From Euryarchaeota archaeon UBA170 (lineage in GTDB: Archaea > Thermoplasmatota > Poseidoniia > Poseidoniales > Thalassarchaeaceae), in assembly GCA_002499345.1 (NCBI GenBank), contig DALF01000035.1, positions 1 to 17,819 of the forward strand: 17,819 nt of DNA, in the 5' to 3' direction. The notes under the pieces were generated by a model. The model saw nothing but the letters and a program-made list of their open reading frames with translations, had not been told where the DNA came from and made no database searches. Below are positions 5,345 to 12,601 of this stretch, piece by piece; position 1 is the first letter of the stretch, and each line of letters opens with the position of its first letter. Made by a program: the position numbers and the translations under genes.

Positions 5345-7888
5345 ATGGGGGACCGAGCAGCCAAAGGCAGACTTGTATCAGCTTTCGAGAGATTGGCTTT
5401 ACCTTCCCTAATGGTCAGTATACTACTCACTGTTTTCATGGCGAGCGTGATTATTCCACTCCCTGCTTTCACCACAGACCTAGAGTCGTTCTCCCCAGAT
5501 AGTGCGTCTGAGCAGGCCGTGGAGAGGATAGATGAGAGAATTCCTCCCACTGGACACAGAGTCTATGTCCATGTGTCATCTGAAGATAGCGGCAATATCC
5601 TAAGAATTCAGCAACTATCAGGATTATTGAATGATATGGAAACCATTAATTCGATAGTTCCAGAAGGTAGTGTTTCGTCCCATATCAATGCTGCAGACGC
5701 GATTCAGCGTATTATTGATGAAAGAACTGATGACGATTCAAGGATTTCATTATTTGAGGACTGGGGGGAGCTACTGCCTTCAATCTTGGATGAAGATGAG
5801 GATTGCATCGAGGCCTCCACAGACGAGAGGGTCTTGGCGACTGCTTCTTTCGCCGCGTCCGCTATGCTCCATACTGATTTTGAGTTTGAGCAGGTTTGTG
5901 AATGGCTTGAGGATGGCAGTGGGAGCCCAACCCCCACTGCCTCGAGTACACTTTGGGTCATTGAGCTAAACGGGGACCTGGATAGGGACGGAAGAGAAGA
6001 AGTGGCTCAGCAGATTAGATCTCATCTCAACTCTGAGGGGAGTATTGGGCTTTCATACGGGGTCATTTCAGATGATCTAATCAGTAGCGACATCAATGAT
6101 AAAACTCTGGATGAGATGATTTGGTTATTTGTTATAGCCATAGCAGTAGTAGTAGCAGTTCTAGCTCTGGCCTTTCGTTCTGTGATAATGGTTGCCGCGC
6201 CTTTGTTGAGCCTGTCAGCGGCTTTGATTTGGACGTATGGGACCATTACCCTCCTGGGAATGAAATTCTCAATTTTAGAAGTCGCTGTTGCTCCTGTGGT
6301 ACTAGGATTGGGCATTGATTACTCGATACATCTTCAAAGAGGATACGAGAAGGCCAGAAGTTCTTCGACTTCCGCCGCCGCGGCTTGGGTTGAATCTTTT
6401 GATACGATACGAGTAGCTCTGATGCTAGCGGTGGTAACCACCGTATTCGCTTTCCTTTCAAATTCAATTTCTCCGCTACCTCCACTGAGGACCTTCGGTG
6501 CGACTTTGGCGCTGGGAGTAATTTCTGCTTTCTTGGCTAGTACCGTAACTGTAGGGGCCGTACATGTTGTCGCCGAACGGGGAATTGGAAATGGCACATC
6601 TGCAGGGTTACAATTTGATAAGTTGGCGGCACATACTACTGAGTTCCAGAGAAAAAATGCAGTGTGGGTAATGCTAGCTGTAGCGGCGATAACTACTGGC
6701 TCAGTATCAATAGCTGTGATGGAGTTAGACACCAGCTTCGAGCTTACAGATTTCCTTTCAGAGGATGAAATGGAAGTAATGCAAGTGAGACAAGATATCT
6801 ATGATTCATACGATGCCGCGGCATGGAAAACTGTTGATATTTTCATCGAGCCAAGAGATGGAGCCGATTCCATATCAGGAGAGGCGGATCTTCTCAGGGC
6901 CATGGACTTCTTGGACACGAGGATTTCAGGCATCCCCGAGGTGGTTAATCCGACAAGTACCTCATCGGATAGGCCATCATATGACGGCCTATATCCAATA
7001 TTGAGGGACGCAGTAGATGGGGATCAGTCGTTTGGCGAAGATTTCCACCTAGCAATATATGACGGGGAGCTGGGCATTTCGGATGGTTTCGTCGAGGGAG
7101 ACTTGACCTCTGCAATCTCATCGTTGTTGTCTAATAAAACAGTAGGCGACCCCCTTAGGGGGCATACTTGGTCCGAGAGAATATCCGATCATGTTGCATT
7201 GACCGAAGATGCTTCAGGGATACTATATCTAAAAATGAGTATTGATGTAGTAGCTAAGACTAGTGAAGACTCGGCAAGAGTTTCTGAAGTATTCAAGCAT
7301 CAGGCCTCACTAATTGAAGATGGGGACGGACTTGTTGACTGCAGGGCCTACGCTTCCGGGGACGTGGTAATGATTGATGGAATTCTATCCGGACTAGTCG
7401 TTTCCCAAGTTGAATCTACAGCAATTAGCCTACTAGTTTCGATATTCGTTCTATTCCTGCTTACTAGGAGGCTCGGTCAGTCCCTAGTTGTCATTCTCCC
7501 AGTTGGCCTGGCTGGGGCATGGGTAGTTGGCTCAATGGCCATGCTTGGGCTTAATTGGAATGTACTAACTATTATGATAACAGCTCTGACAATAGGCTTG
7601 GGGATAGACTACTCGATACATGTTTGGAGGCGCTTTGAGAAGAATAGAAGTTCAGGCATGGGAGTTTGGGATTCAATGAGGGAGATGTATGCAACAACTG
7701 GGACCGCGCTACTGATGTCTGCTGGAACCACTATATGTGGATTCATGGTACTTATGTTATCTCCAATCCCAGTAATCAGCGACTTTGGCATCGTTAGTTC
7801 GATCGCAGTTGCGTTCTCACTAATCCTATCTCTCATGGTTCTACCAGTCCTACTGGCCGCAGAAGTGAGAACCTCTAATGGGCCTTAA
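5345..7888 (+). CDS. MMPL/RND-superfamily (HAE3-like) membrane exporter
   Basis: An 847-aa protein with the two-fold layout of MMPL/RND transporters. TM1 is at about 17-42, a large extracytoplasmic domain at about 43-255, and a five-helix block at about 258-415. TM7 is at about 436-458, a second external domain follows to about 690, and a second five-helix block covers about 692-840. Each block carries the same motif LGxGIDYSIH(xx)R(x)(F/Y)E, at residues 323-329 and 753-759, the signature G-x-DY of the MMPL/HpnN/archaeal RND type; the Asp is the presumed proton-relay residue. Family members use the proton gradient to move lipids or hydrophobic compounds. The substrate here is unknown; membrane-lipid or exopolymer traffic is an inference. 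No periplasmic adaptor gene lies beside it. Its TAA stop overlaps that of the convergent DUF2240 gene. The ATG at 5345 has a close GGAG (2-nt spacing), so initiation may not be SD-driven. Confidence 0.88.
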   Translation: MGDRAAKGRLVSAFERLALPSLMVSILLTVFMASVIIPLPAFTTDLESFSPDSASEQAVERIDERIPPTGHRVYVHVSSEDSGNILRIQQLSGLLNDMETINSIVPEGSVSSHINAADAIQRIIDERTDDDSRISLFEDWGELLPSILDEDEDCIEASTDERVLATASFAASAMLHTDFEFEQVCEWLEDGSGSPTPTASSTLWVIELNGDLDRDGREEVAQQIRSHLNSEGSIGLSYGVISDDLISSDINDKTLDEMIWLFVIAIAVVVAVLALAFRSVIMVAAPLLSLSAALIWTYGTITLLGMKFSILEVAVAPVVLGLGIDYSIHLQRGYEKARSSSTSAAAAWVESFDTIRVALMLAVVTTVFAFLSNSISPLPPLRTFGATLALGVISAFLASTVTVGAVHVVAERGIGNGTSAGLQFDKLAAHTTEFQRKNAVWVMLAVAAITTGSVSIAVMELDTSFELTDFLSEDEMEVMQVRQDIYDSYDAAAWKTVDIFIEPRDGADSISGEADLLRAMDFLDTRISGIPEVVNPTSTSSDRPSYDGLYPILRDAVDGDQSFGEDFHLAIYDGELGISDGFVEGDLTSAISSLLSNKTVGDPLRGHTWSERISDHVALTEDASGILYLKMSIDVVAKTSEDSARVSEVFKHQASLIEDGDGLVDCRAYASGDVVMIDGILSGLVVSQVESTAISLLVSIFVLFLLTRRLGQSLVVILPVGLAGAWVVGSMAMLGLNWNVLTIMITALTIGLGIDYSIHVWRRFEKNRSSGMGVWDSMREMYATTGTALLMSAGTTICGFMVLMLSPIPVISDFGIVSSIAVAFSLILSLMVLPVLLAAEVRTSNGP

Positions 7889-8460
7889 TTTGGGTCGCCT
7901 ATTAATTCAGCAATTTTTGACATATTCAAACCCTGCTCTCTCGCGACCAGAGACAGTGCCATCCAAAGGGTGACGGGACCTAGTGCCCTCCTCTTTCTCT
8001 GTGCGCGTCTAACTACCTCTTTCCCAGATAATCCTGATTGCTCTGAAATCCAAGCTATCATCGGCTTGATACTTGCTTCCGCCCAATCGGGCGGGTATTT
8101 CTGGTTGCTGACAACTTCGATCTGGGGCATACTATCTCCCTCAGACACATCTGCCATAGTCCGATCAACTGGATATGAGTCTAGGACAGGGGGGCTGATT
8201 AAGCTCCGTATTATTGGCCTCCACCCAAATAAAGGTTGAATTGGCACAATATTGGGATTTGGAGTGAGTTTTCCCTGGTAATTATGAAGCCATCCGGTCT
8301 GACATAATGAGTCTATTATTTGAGAAGCCATAGCTGGATCCATCCACTGCATGTCAAGGGTCCATATCCTAATCAGCTCATCATGAGGCAGTGAACTAGT
8401 CTCAGAGTTGGAAAATGTCGCATGAATAATCCTCCTTATCTCCTCGTCGTTACTCGCCAT
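7885..8460 (-). CDS. DUF2240 family archaeal protein
   Basis: A 191-aa soluble protein. ATG at 8460 (MASNDEEIRRII) is chosen; the frame is open to 8517 but those extra codons look non-conserved and overlap the divergent HEAT gene's leader. The N-terminal part (IRRIIHATFSN, SLPHDELIRIWTLDMQWMDP, ASQIIDSLCQTGWL) reads like a winged-helix fold, and the C-terminal helical part (SGLSGKEVVRRAQRKRRALGPVTLWMALSLVAREQGL) matches the conserved end of DUF2240 proteins. That family is archaeal and has no assigned function. A DNA- or RNA-binding adaptor is a guess based on the winged-helix look and the basic RRAQRKRR stretch. The gene is divergent from the HEAT/helicase operon and convergent on the exporter, sharing a TTAA stop palindrome (7885-7888). 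Confidence 0.75.
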   Translation of the reverse strand: MASNDEEIRRIIHATFSNSETSSLPHDELIRIWTLDMQWMDPAMASQIIDSLCQTGWLHNYQGKLTPNPNIVPIQPLFGWRPIIRSLISPPVLDSYPVDRTMADVSEGDSMPQIEVVSNQKYPPDWAEASIKPMIAWISEQSGLSGKEVVRRAQRKRRALGPVTLWMALSLVAREQGLNMSKIAELIGDPN

Positions 8461-8557
8461 AGAAGGGACTGTTGGGACGTCAGTGAATAGGATTTTGCAG
8501 GATAAACACATTAGCACTCAGTTGAATAGGGGTGGCGTACTGCGGCGATTGAGGCGC

Positions 8558-9769
8558 ATGGCTAGAGAATACGTTGCCAGAGACCCACGAACGGGTAAGG
8601 CACTCAGGAAATCTAATGTCAAAGAAGACTCCGATATTAGAGCACTACTTCCCTTGTCTGGGACATGGGAGGTCATTCCAAAGTCGGACATCATGAAACT
8701 GGCTTCTGGAGAGTTAGATATTATTGAATTACCGAGAGCAGTGGGTGGCGGTTTTGCAAGAAGAAAAGATGGAATACGAGCCCTGAACCGTGTTTTTGAG
8801 AGTGATATTGAGGCAGCACACAGAATCCTCCTAGATTGCCTTGATGACGATCATGATTCTATACGAATTACAGCTCTTGAGAGTATGCCTTCATTCTCCT
8901 TGAGAAAACACGAAGGCCTAATCAGGTGCCTCTCCGATAGGCTGATGGACGACTCTGAAGAAGTCAGGGAAGAAGCCATGACCTCTCTGATAAAGATGGC
9001 GCCTGTATTTCCATCTGGATGTGAAAAAATTCTTAGAAGAGAGCTCAGGCATGAAGTGGAAAAACATCGAAAAAGTGCTTTCATTGCGTTGAAATCTACA
9101 TCTCAAAGATGGGCAGAGACGGGTTGCCTCCACATTGATGAGTTGATTCGTGAGGAAGATGTTGATCTGAGAAGACGGGCGGCGGCCATTCTTAGAGTTC
9201 TGACAACCAAGGGAGGAGCGGAAGGATGGGACCTGATAGGGTGGTGCCTAGAAGATGAGGATGCTGAGGTCAGGAGAAGGGCATCAAAGACCCTTAACTC
9301 ACTAGCTGGTGCTGAACCAAGAATTGCGGCCATTCTCGTAGAAGTGGCTATGTCTGACGATGATGCCTCAGTCAGAAAGTCCGCAATAGGGGCTTTAAAG
9401 AAGCTCAATATGGAAAGTCCGAGAGTTTCGAGGATGGTAATAGATGGGGCAAGAGACCGGGACTACGAATTGAGAAAGGCATGCATAGGCCTTCTTTCGA
9501 TAATATTGAGTGGAACCGAACTCAGAGAAACGGCTAAAGAACTACTGCGTCAGGAAACTAGGATGGATCTCAGAAAAAGGCTGGAATCACTATCCACTGA
9601 CTTGGAAATGGAGGGAACAGAGGAGCAGAAAAATACATTTCTGGCACCTCTTGAATACGTTCCTGATGAGGATGAAAGTGCACCTGATCTAAAGATAGTC
9701 AGTAGTATCAAGAAGGGTGAACATCATAAAGACAAGTTAAGTCGGCCGGAAGGCGAGGGTGGCACATGA
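8558..9769 (+). CDS. HEAT-repeat protein
   Basis: A 403-aa protein, first gene of a tight plus-strand run. ATG at 8558 (MAREYVARDPRTGK) is preferred over GTG 8483 because GAGG precedes it, although spacing is only 3 nt. The N-terminal ~90 residues are unique (SGTWEVIPKSDIMKLASGELDIIELPRAVGGGF). Then come about seven HEAT/EZ-HEAT helix pairs, each with the D-x-xVR-x-x-A-x-x-AL pattern: DHDSIRITALES, DSEEVREEAMTSL, EDVDLRRRAAAIL, EDAEVRRRASKTL, DDASVRKSAIGAL, DRDYELRKACIGLL. The C-terminal ~60 residues are acidic then basic and probably disordered. HEAT arrays are protein- or nucleic-acid-binding scaffolds and no catalytic motif is visible. It ends in an ATGA overlap with the 94-aa orphan, so the two are translationally coupled and probably act together, perhaps with the helicase downstream. 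Confidence 0.85.
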   Translation: MAREYVARDPRTGKALRKSNVKEDSDIRALLPLSGTWEVIPKSDIMKLASGELDIIELPRAVGGGFARRKDGIRALNRVFESDIEAAHRILLDCLDDDHDSIRITALESMPSFSLRKHEGLIRCLSDRLMDDSEEVREEAMTSLIKMAPVFPSGCEKILRRELRHEVEKHRKSAFIALKSTSQRWAETGCLHIDELIREEDVDLRRRAAAILRVLTTKGGAEGWDLIGWCLEDEDAEVRRRASKTLNSLAGAEPRIAAILVEVAMSDDDASVRKSAIGALKKLNMESPRVSRMVIDGARDRDYELRKACIGLLSIILSGTELRETAKELLRQETRMDLRKRLESLSTDLEMEGTEEQKNTFLAPLEYVPDEDESAPDLKIVSSIKKGEHHKDKLSRPEGEGGT

Positions 9770-10050
9770 GTGAACATGTCGATGAAAAGGCGGAGCGATT
9801 TGAACGCCTATGGGAGGGAATGACCCCCAAAGGTTACAATCGTTCAAAGTCACTAAAGTTTAGGCAATACATGAGGCAACACGTCCTCCAGAAGTTCCAC
9901 AAGAGGAAGCCATCACAATTTACTTCCGTACAAGACAATCACTACAATCATAACTTCTCTAGCAAAGACCAGTTCCTTACTAAGGAGAACTGCAAGAAGT
10001 ACTGGATGGGAGAGCTCCAGGCTGAGATCAAAGAGTCGGAGAACTTCTGA
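9766..10050 (+). CDS. Small hypothetical protein, HEAT/helicase operon
   Basis: A 94-aa protein I do not recognise. Its ATG overlaps the HEAT gene stop (ATGA at 9766-9769) and it ends 15 nt before the helicase start, so it is almost certainly a real, co-transcribed gene. It has an acidic amphipathic start (EHVDEKAERFERLWEGM), a basic, aromatic-rich middle (YNRSKSLKFRQYMRQHVLQKF, then HKRKPSQF), a His/Asn-rich patch (VQDNHYNHNF) and a charged helical end (KENCKKYWMGELQAEIKESENF). No signal peptide, membrane segment or paired-cysteine zinc site is visible; there is one Cys. The basic/aromatic centre suggests RNA contact, but this is an inference from composition and neighbourhood only. Confidence 0.75.
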   Translation: MSEHVDEKAERFERLWEGMTPKGYNRSKSLKFRQYMRQHVLQKFHKRKPSQFTSVQDNHYNHNFSSKDQFLTKENCKKYWMGELQAEIKESENF

Positions 10051-10065
10051 TTCTGAGGCGTTTAC

Positions 10066-11490
10066 ATGACTGATTCTTCCACTGGTTTTGACAAATGGGA
10101 CCTTGAGGGCCCTATATCGGATGCAATCAGGCAGAGAGGATGGACAGAGCCTACGGAAATACAGATTGAGTCTATTCCTCACGCCAGAAAGGGCAGAGAT
10201 ATTGTAGGCCAGGCTAGAACTGGTTCTGGTAAAACTGCGGCATTTGGAATACCAATATTAGAGAAGTGTATCGTTTCAGGGAAGATACAGGCAATTGTTC
10301 TATGTCCAACTAGGGAGTTAGCTGTACAAGTTTCTGAAGAGCTATCAATCCTACAGGGAGAAAAGGGACTGGCCATTCAGACAGTATACGGAGGCACTGA
10401 TTTAGAAAAGCAAGCTAAGAGGCTCGGGGAAGGAACTGACATCGTAGTGGGTACTCCGGGAAGGGTAATTGACATGTCGAAAAGAGGACACCTGAATCTT
10501 GAGAGTGTCTCACTTTTCTGTTTGGACGAAGCCGATAGGATGTTAGATATGGGATTCTTCCCTGACGTCTTGTGGATTTTTGAGAAAACCGTGAATAGAA
10601 GTCAGACTCTTTTATTCAGTGCGACTTTTCCTGAGGAAGTGTTGGACGCGGCAGAAGAATTCCTGCAGAATCCAGTTCATGTAATGAGCGAGGACCTAGA
10701 AGTGGAAGTTCCAGAAATCGACCAATATGCTGTTAGAATTGGAAGAGCAAATAAACTCTGGGCCCTAGGAAGGATAATTGGCAGCGCCAGTGACGATTCG
10801 CAGATACTGATATTCTCCAATACTAAAAGAATGGTAGACTTGATTGTAGAGAGACTGGGCAAGTTTCGTTTCAAATCAGTTGGACTACACGGCGATATGC
10901 CACAAAACAAGAGAGAAAAAATATTGAATTCATTTAGGGACGGAACTGAAAGAATTGTGGTTGCTACTGACGTTGCTGCAAGAGGCTTAGATGTCGATGG
11001 CATCACTCATGTGATTAATTACGATCTTCCCGATGACACAGAAGTCTATGTTCACAGGATAGGAAGAACCGGGAGAATGGGGAGGAAGGGAGAATCATGG
11101 AGCTTCGTTTCTGGAAAAGAGGTGCAATCCATAGATCGAATTTGCTCAACATGGGGGTTGACGATACCGTTTGTTGAGCCGCCCTCTTTACCAGAAGGAC
11201 TTGAGAGGGATTTTGTACCGAAGAGAGATGACTGGGATGAGGTATCAGATGCATTTGGCATGGTAAGTGTGAGAATGAATCTCGGCGATACGGAAAAAAC
11301 TCGGAGAGAGCTAGTGGATTGGATTGTTTCGGAAGCAAGAATTCCCGAGATAGCAATTGGGGAGGTTTCCATGGATTCTCGAGACATGATAGTAGAGATT
11401 CATGTCGAGAAGGTTGCATATGTCATCGATGTCGTTAAGCAGAGGAAACTGGATGGGGCATCACTCAATCCAGAAATAGTAAACTCTTGA
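10066..11490 (+). CDS. DEAD-box RNA helicase with DbpA-like C-terminal RNA-binding domain
   Basis: A 474-aa ATP-dependent RNA helicase. TGAGG precedes the ATG at 8-nt spacing. All motifs are present: Q motif (Phe8 ... Gln33), motif I ARTGSGKT (50-57), Ia PTRELA (81-86), GG (109-110), Ib TPGR (130-133), II DEAD (154-157), III SAT (185-187), IV LIFSNTK, V ARGLDV (305-310), VI HRIGRTGR (330-337). The last 75 residues (about 400-474) read VSVRMNLGDTEKTRRELVDW, then ARIPEIAIGEVSM and IVEIHVEKVAYVIDVVK. This has the strand/helix order and AIG-V turn of the DbpA/CsdA RNA-binding domain, which in bacteria directs helicases to structured rRNA. A role in ribosome assembly or cold-adapted RNA remodelling is therefore likely. 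Upstream lie the HEAT protein and a small orphan in the same transcript; the partner relationship is inferred. Confidence 0.93.
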   Translation: MTDSSTGFDKWDLEGPISDAIRQRGWTEPTEIQIESIPHARKGRDIVGQARTGSGKTAAFGIPILEKCIVSGKIQAIVLCPTRELAVQVSEELSILQGEKGLAIQTVYGGTDLEKQAKRLGEGTDIVVGTPGRVIDMSKRGHLNLESVSLFCLDEADRMLDMGFFPDVLWIFEKTVNRSQTLLFSATFPEEVLDAAEEFLQNPVHVMSEDLEVEVPEIDQYAVRIGRANKLWALGRIIGSASDDSQILIFSNTKRMVDLIVERLGKFRFKSVGLHGDMPQNKREKILNSFRDGTERIVVATDVAARGLDVDGITHVINYDLPDDTEVYVHRIGRTGRMGRKGESWSFVSGKEVQSIDRICSTWGLTIPFVEPPSLPEGLERDFVPKRDDWDEVSDAFGMVSVRMNLGDTEKTRRELVDWIVSEARIPEIAIGEVSMDSRDMIVEIHVEKVAYVIDVVKQRKLDGASLNPEIVNS

Positions 11491-11527
11491 GGGTTGGATT
11501 CAAACGGAGCTCCCTCGTGGTGAGTGT

Positions 11528-11785
11528 GTGAGTCTGTTGGGATCCGAACAAAAAATTTTGAATCTATTGGGGTTCTTCTGTCCTATTCCGATTAATGAGA
11601 CCAGAATCGCACTATCTGAGTTATCTGAAGGAGATACAATTGAAGTGATATGTGATGATCGTGAAACTCTTCGTGACATTCCTCTCCTTTGCGAGAGGTT
11701 GAACGTGTCGTTGTTGTCCATAGAAGAGGAATCTGGAGAGTTTTCATTCCTAATTAGGAATTCAGCTAATTCGAGGGAAATCTAA
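11528..11785 (+). CDS. tusA: TusA/SirA-family sulfur carrier protein
   Basis: An 85-aa protein of the TusA fold. GTG at 11528 is the proposed start, with GGTGA (11519-11523) at SD distance. The core ILNLLGFFCPIPINETRIAL carries the family CPxP motif, with persulfide-carrying Cys18 in the usual N-terminal position. The later part IEVICDDRETLRDIPLLCE matches the family's strong DDPxTxRDIPxxC pattern, and it ends LLSIEEESGEFSFLIRN. TusA proteins relay sulfane sulfur from cysteine desulfurases to tRNA thiolation, molybdenum cofactor synthesis or sulfur oxidation; which applies here cannot be told. It lies 37 nt after the helicase and its TAA overlaps the ribA ATG by one base (TAATG), so translation is coupled to riboflavin synthesis, an unusual pairing. 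Confidence 0.85.
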   Translation: MSLLGSEQKILNLLGFFCPIPINETRIALSELSEGDTIEVICDDRETLRDIPLLCERLNVSLLSIEEESGEFSFLIRNSANSREI

Positions 11786-12417
11786 TGTCTTCAGAAGAAA
11801 TTAGCATAATGGAGAAGGCAGGAATTCCAGCCGATGCTAAGTTACCTACCGAACAAGGAGATTTCAGAATTAGAGTATTTCATGATTCCACTAGCGGTCT
11901 CGACCATGTTGCACTGACATTGGGAGAAATGGATGGTCCCAATCCGGTGCTTGTCAGAGTTCATTCGGAGTGCCTTACGGGTGATGCCTTCGGAAGCCTC
12001 AGGTGCGACTGTGGGCCACAATTAAATGCCGCAATAAGGCAAATACAGGATATAGGGTGGGGATGCATAGTATATCTGAGGCAGGAAGGACGTGGCATAG
12101 GACTTCATGCCAAAATTCAAGCCTACAATCTCCAAGATAAGGGCGCTGACACTGTTGAGGCAAATCTCCTTCTTGGCCATCCTGCGGATGCCAGGGATTA
12201 TGCGATCGCTTCGGATATTATCAGAGAAGTAGGGATAGATAATGTATGCTTACTGACAAATAATCCAGATAAAGTGAAGCAATTATCTTTGAATGGAACG
12301 AATGTGTCTGAAAGAATGCCACTAATAGTCGGAATAGGAGATGAAAATAGGGAATACATGGCGATTAAAGTAGATAAAATGGGGCATGAGATTCCTAAGG
12401 GAGAGCTTGACAGCTGA
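11785..12417 (+). CDS. ribA: GTP cyclohydrolase II
   Basis: A 210-aa enzyme catalysing the first step of riboflavin synthesis: GTP to 2,5-diamino-6-ribosylamino-pyrimidinone phosphate, formate and pyrophosphate. The zinc site is intact, CLTGDAFGSLRCDCG, with Cys63, Cys74 and Cys76. The catalytic segment YLRQEGRGIGLHAKIQAYNLQ holds Arg103, followed by QDKGADTVEANLLLG, LLTNNPDKV, ERMPLIVG and the terminal DKMGH. It is the stand-alone RibA form without a fused RibB domain. The sequence is strikingly like bacterial RibA, whereas many archaea use an unrelated Mg-dependent GTP cyclohydrolase III (ArfA); the gene may therefore derive from a bacterial transfer. The start ATG is in the TAATG overlap with tusA; another in-frame Met, at residue 9, is possible. 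No other riboflavin gene lies in the window. Confidence 0.95.
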   Translation: MSSEEISIMEKAGIPADAKLPTEQGDFRIRVFHDSTSGLDHVALTLGEMDGPNPVLVRVHSECLTGDAFGSLRCDCGPQLNAAIRQIQDIGWGCIVYLRQEGRGIGLHAKIQAYNLQDKGADTVEANLLLGHPADARDYAIASDIIREVGIDNVCLLTNNPDKVKQLSLNGTNVSERMPLIVGIGDENREYMAIKVDKMGHEIPKGELDS

Positions 12418-12426
12418 GTCCAGTAA

Positions 12427-12502
12427 TGGGGCCGTGACCGGGACTTGAACCCGGGCCGGCGGGACCACAACCCACCGTGCTAACCGCTACACTATCACAG
12501 CC
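12427..12502 (-). tRNA. tRNA-His (anticodon GUG), encoded G-1 and CCA
   Basis: The minus strand folds into a full cloverleaf. G-1 (12502) is opposite discriminator C73 (12430), the His identity pair. The 7-bp acceptor stem GCTGTGA/TCACGGC has one U-G pair. The D arm is GTG/CAC, the anticodon stem GTGGG/CCCGC has loop TTGTGGT and anticodon GTG at 12466-12468, and the T arm is CCGGG/CCCGG with loop TTCAAGT. CCA is encoded at 12427-12429. No intron. It lies 9 nt past the ribA stop on the opposite strand. Confidence 0.97.
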
Positions 12503-12529
12503 GTATGTTGATAGTCGAGAGTAACCCTG

Positions 12530-12537
12530 TTTATGAA
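12530..12537 (-). promoter_or_regulatory. Candidate TATA box for tRNA-His
   Basis: Minus-strand TTCATAAA lies about 28-35 nt upstream of the mature tRNA 5' end, the right place for an archaeal TATA box given a TSS a few bases before the tRNA. It sits in a short palindrome with arms CTGTT and AACAG (12527-12540 region). An ATG at 12533 on the plus strand falls inside it, one reason not to start the surface-protein gene there. Confidence 0.45.
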
Positions 12538-12592
12538 CAGTTATGCACCTAGGGCACCATTGACCAACGGGTTGAAGCACTATGGTTCTCGT

Positions 12593-12597
12593 GGTGA
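12593..12597 (+). promoter_or_regulatory. Shine-Dalgarno GGTGA fixing the surface-protein start
   Basis: GGTGA stands 4 nt before the ATG at 12602, which opens a canonical signal peptide. It decides against the in-frame ATG at 12533. Confidence 0.7.
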
Positions 12598-12601
12598 AAG
12601 T

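Noticed and set aside
5345..7888. SecDF as an alternative identity for the 12-TM protein
   Set aside because: SecD/SecF carry their own motifs in one or two proteins; duplicate GIDYSIH motifs and two large external domains fit MMPL/HpnN-type RND exporters better.
12533..12601. Upstream in-frame extension of the CARDB surface protein (ATG 12533)
   Set aside because: That ATG lies in the likely tRNA-His TATA box, and the ATG at 12602 has an SD and begins a proper signal peptide.
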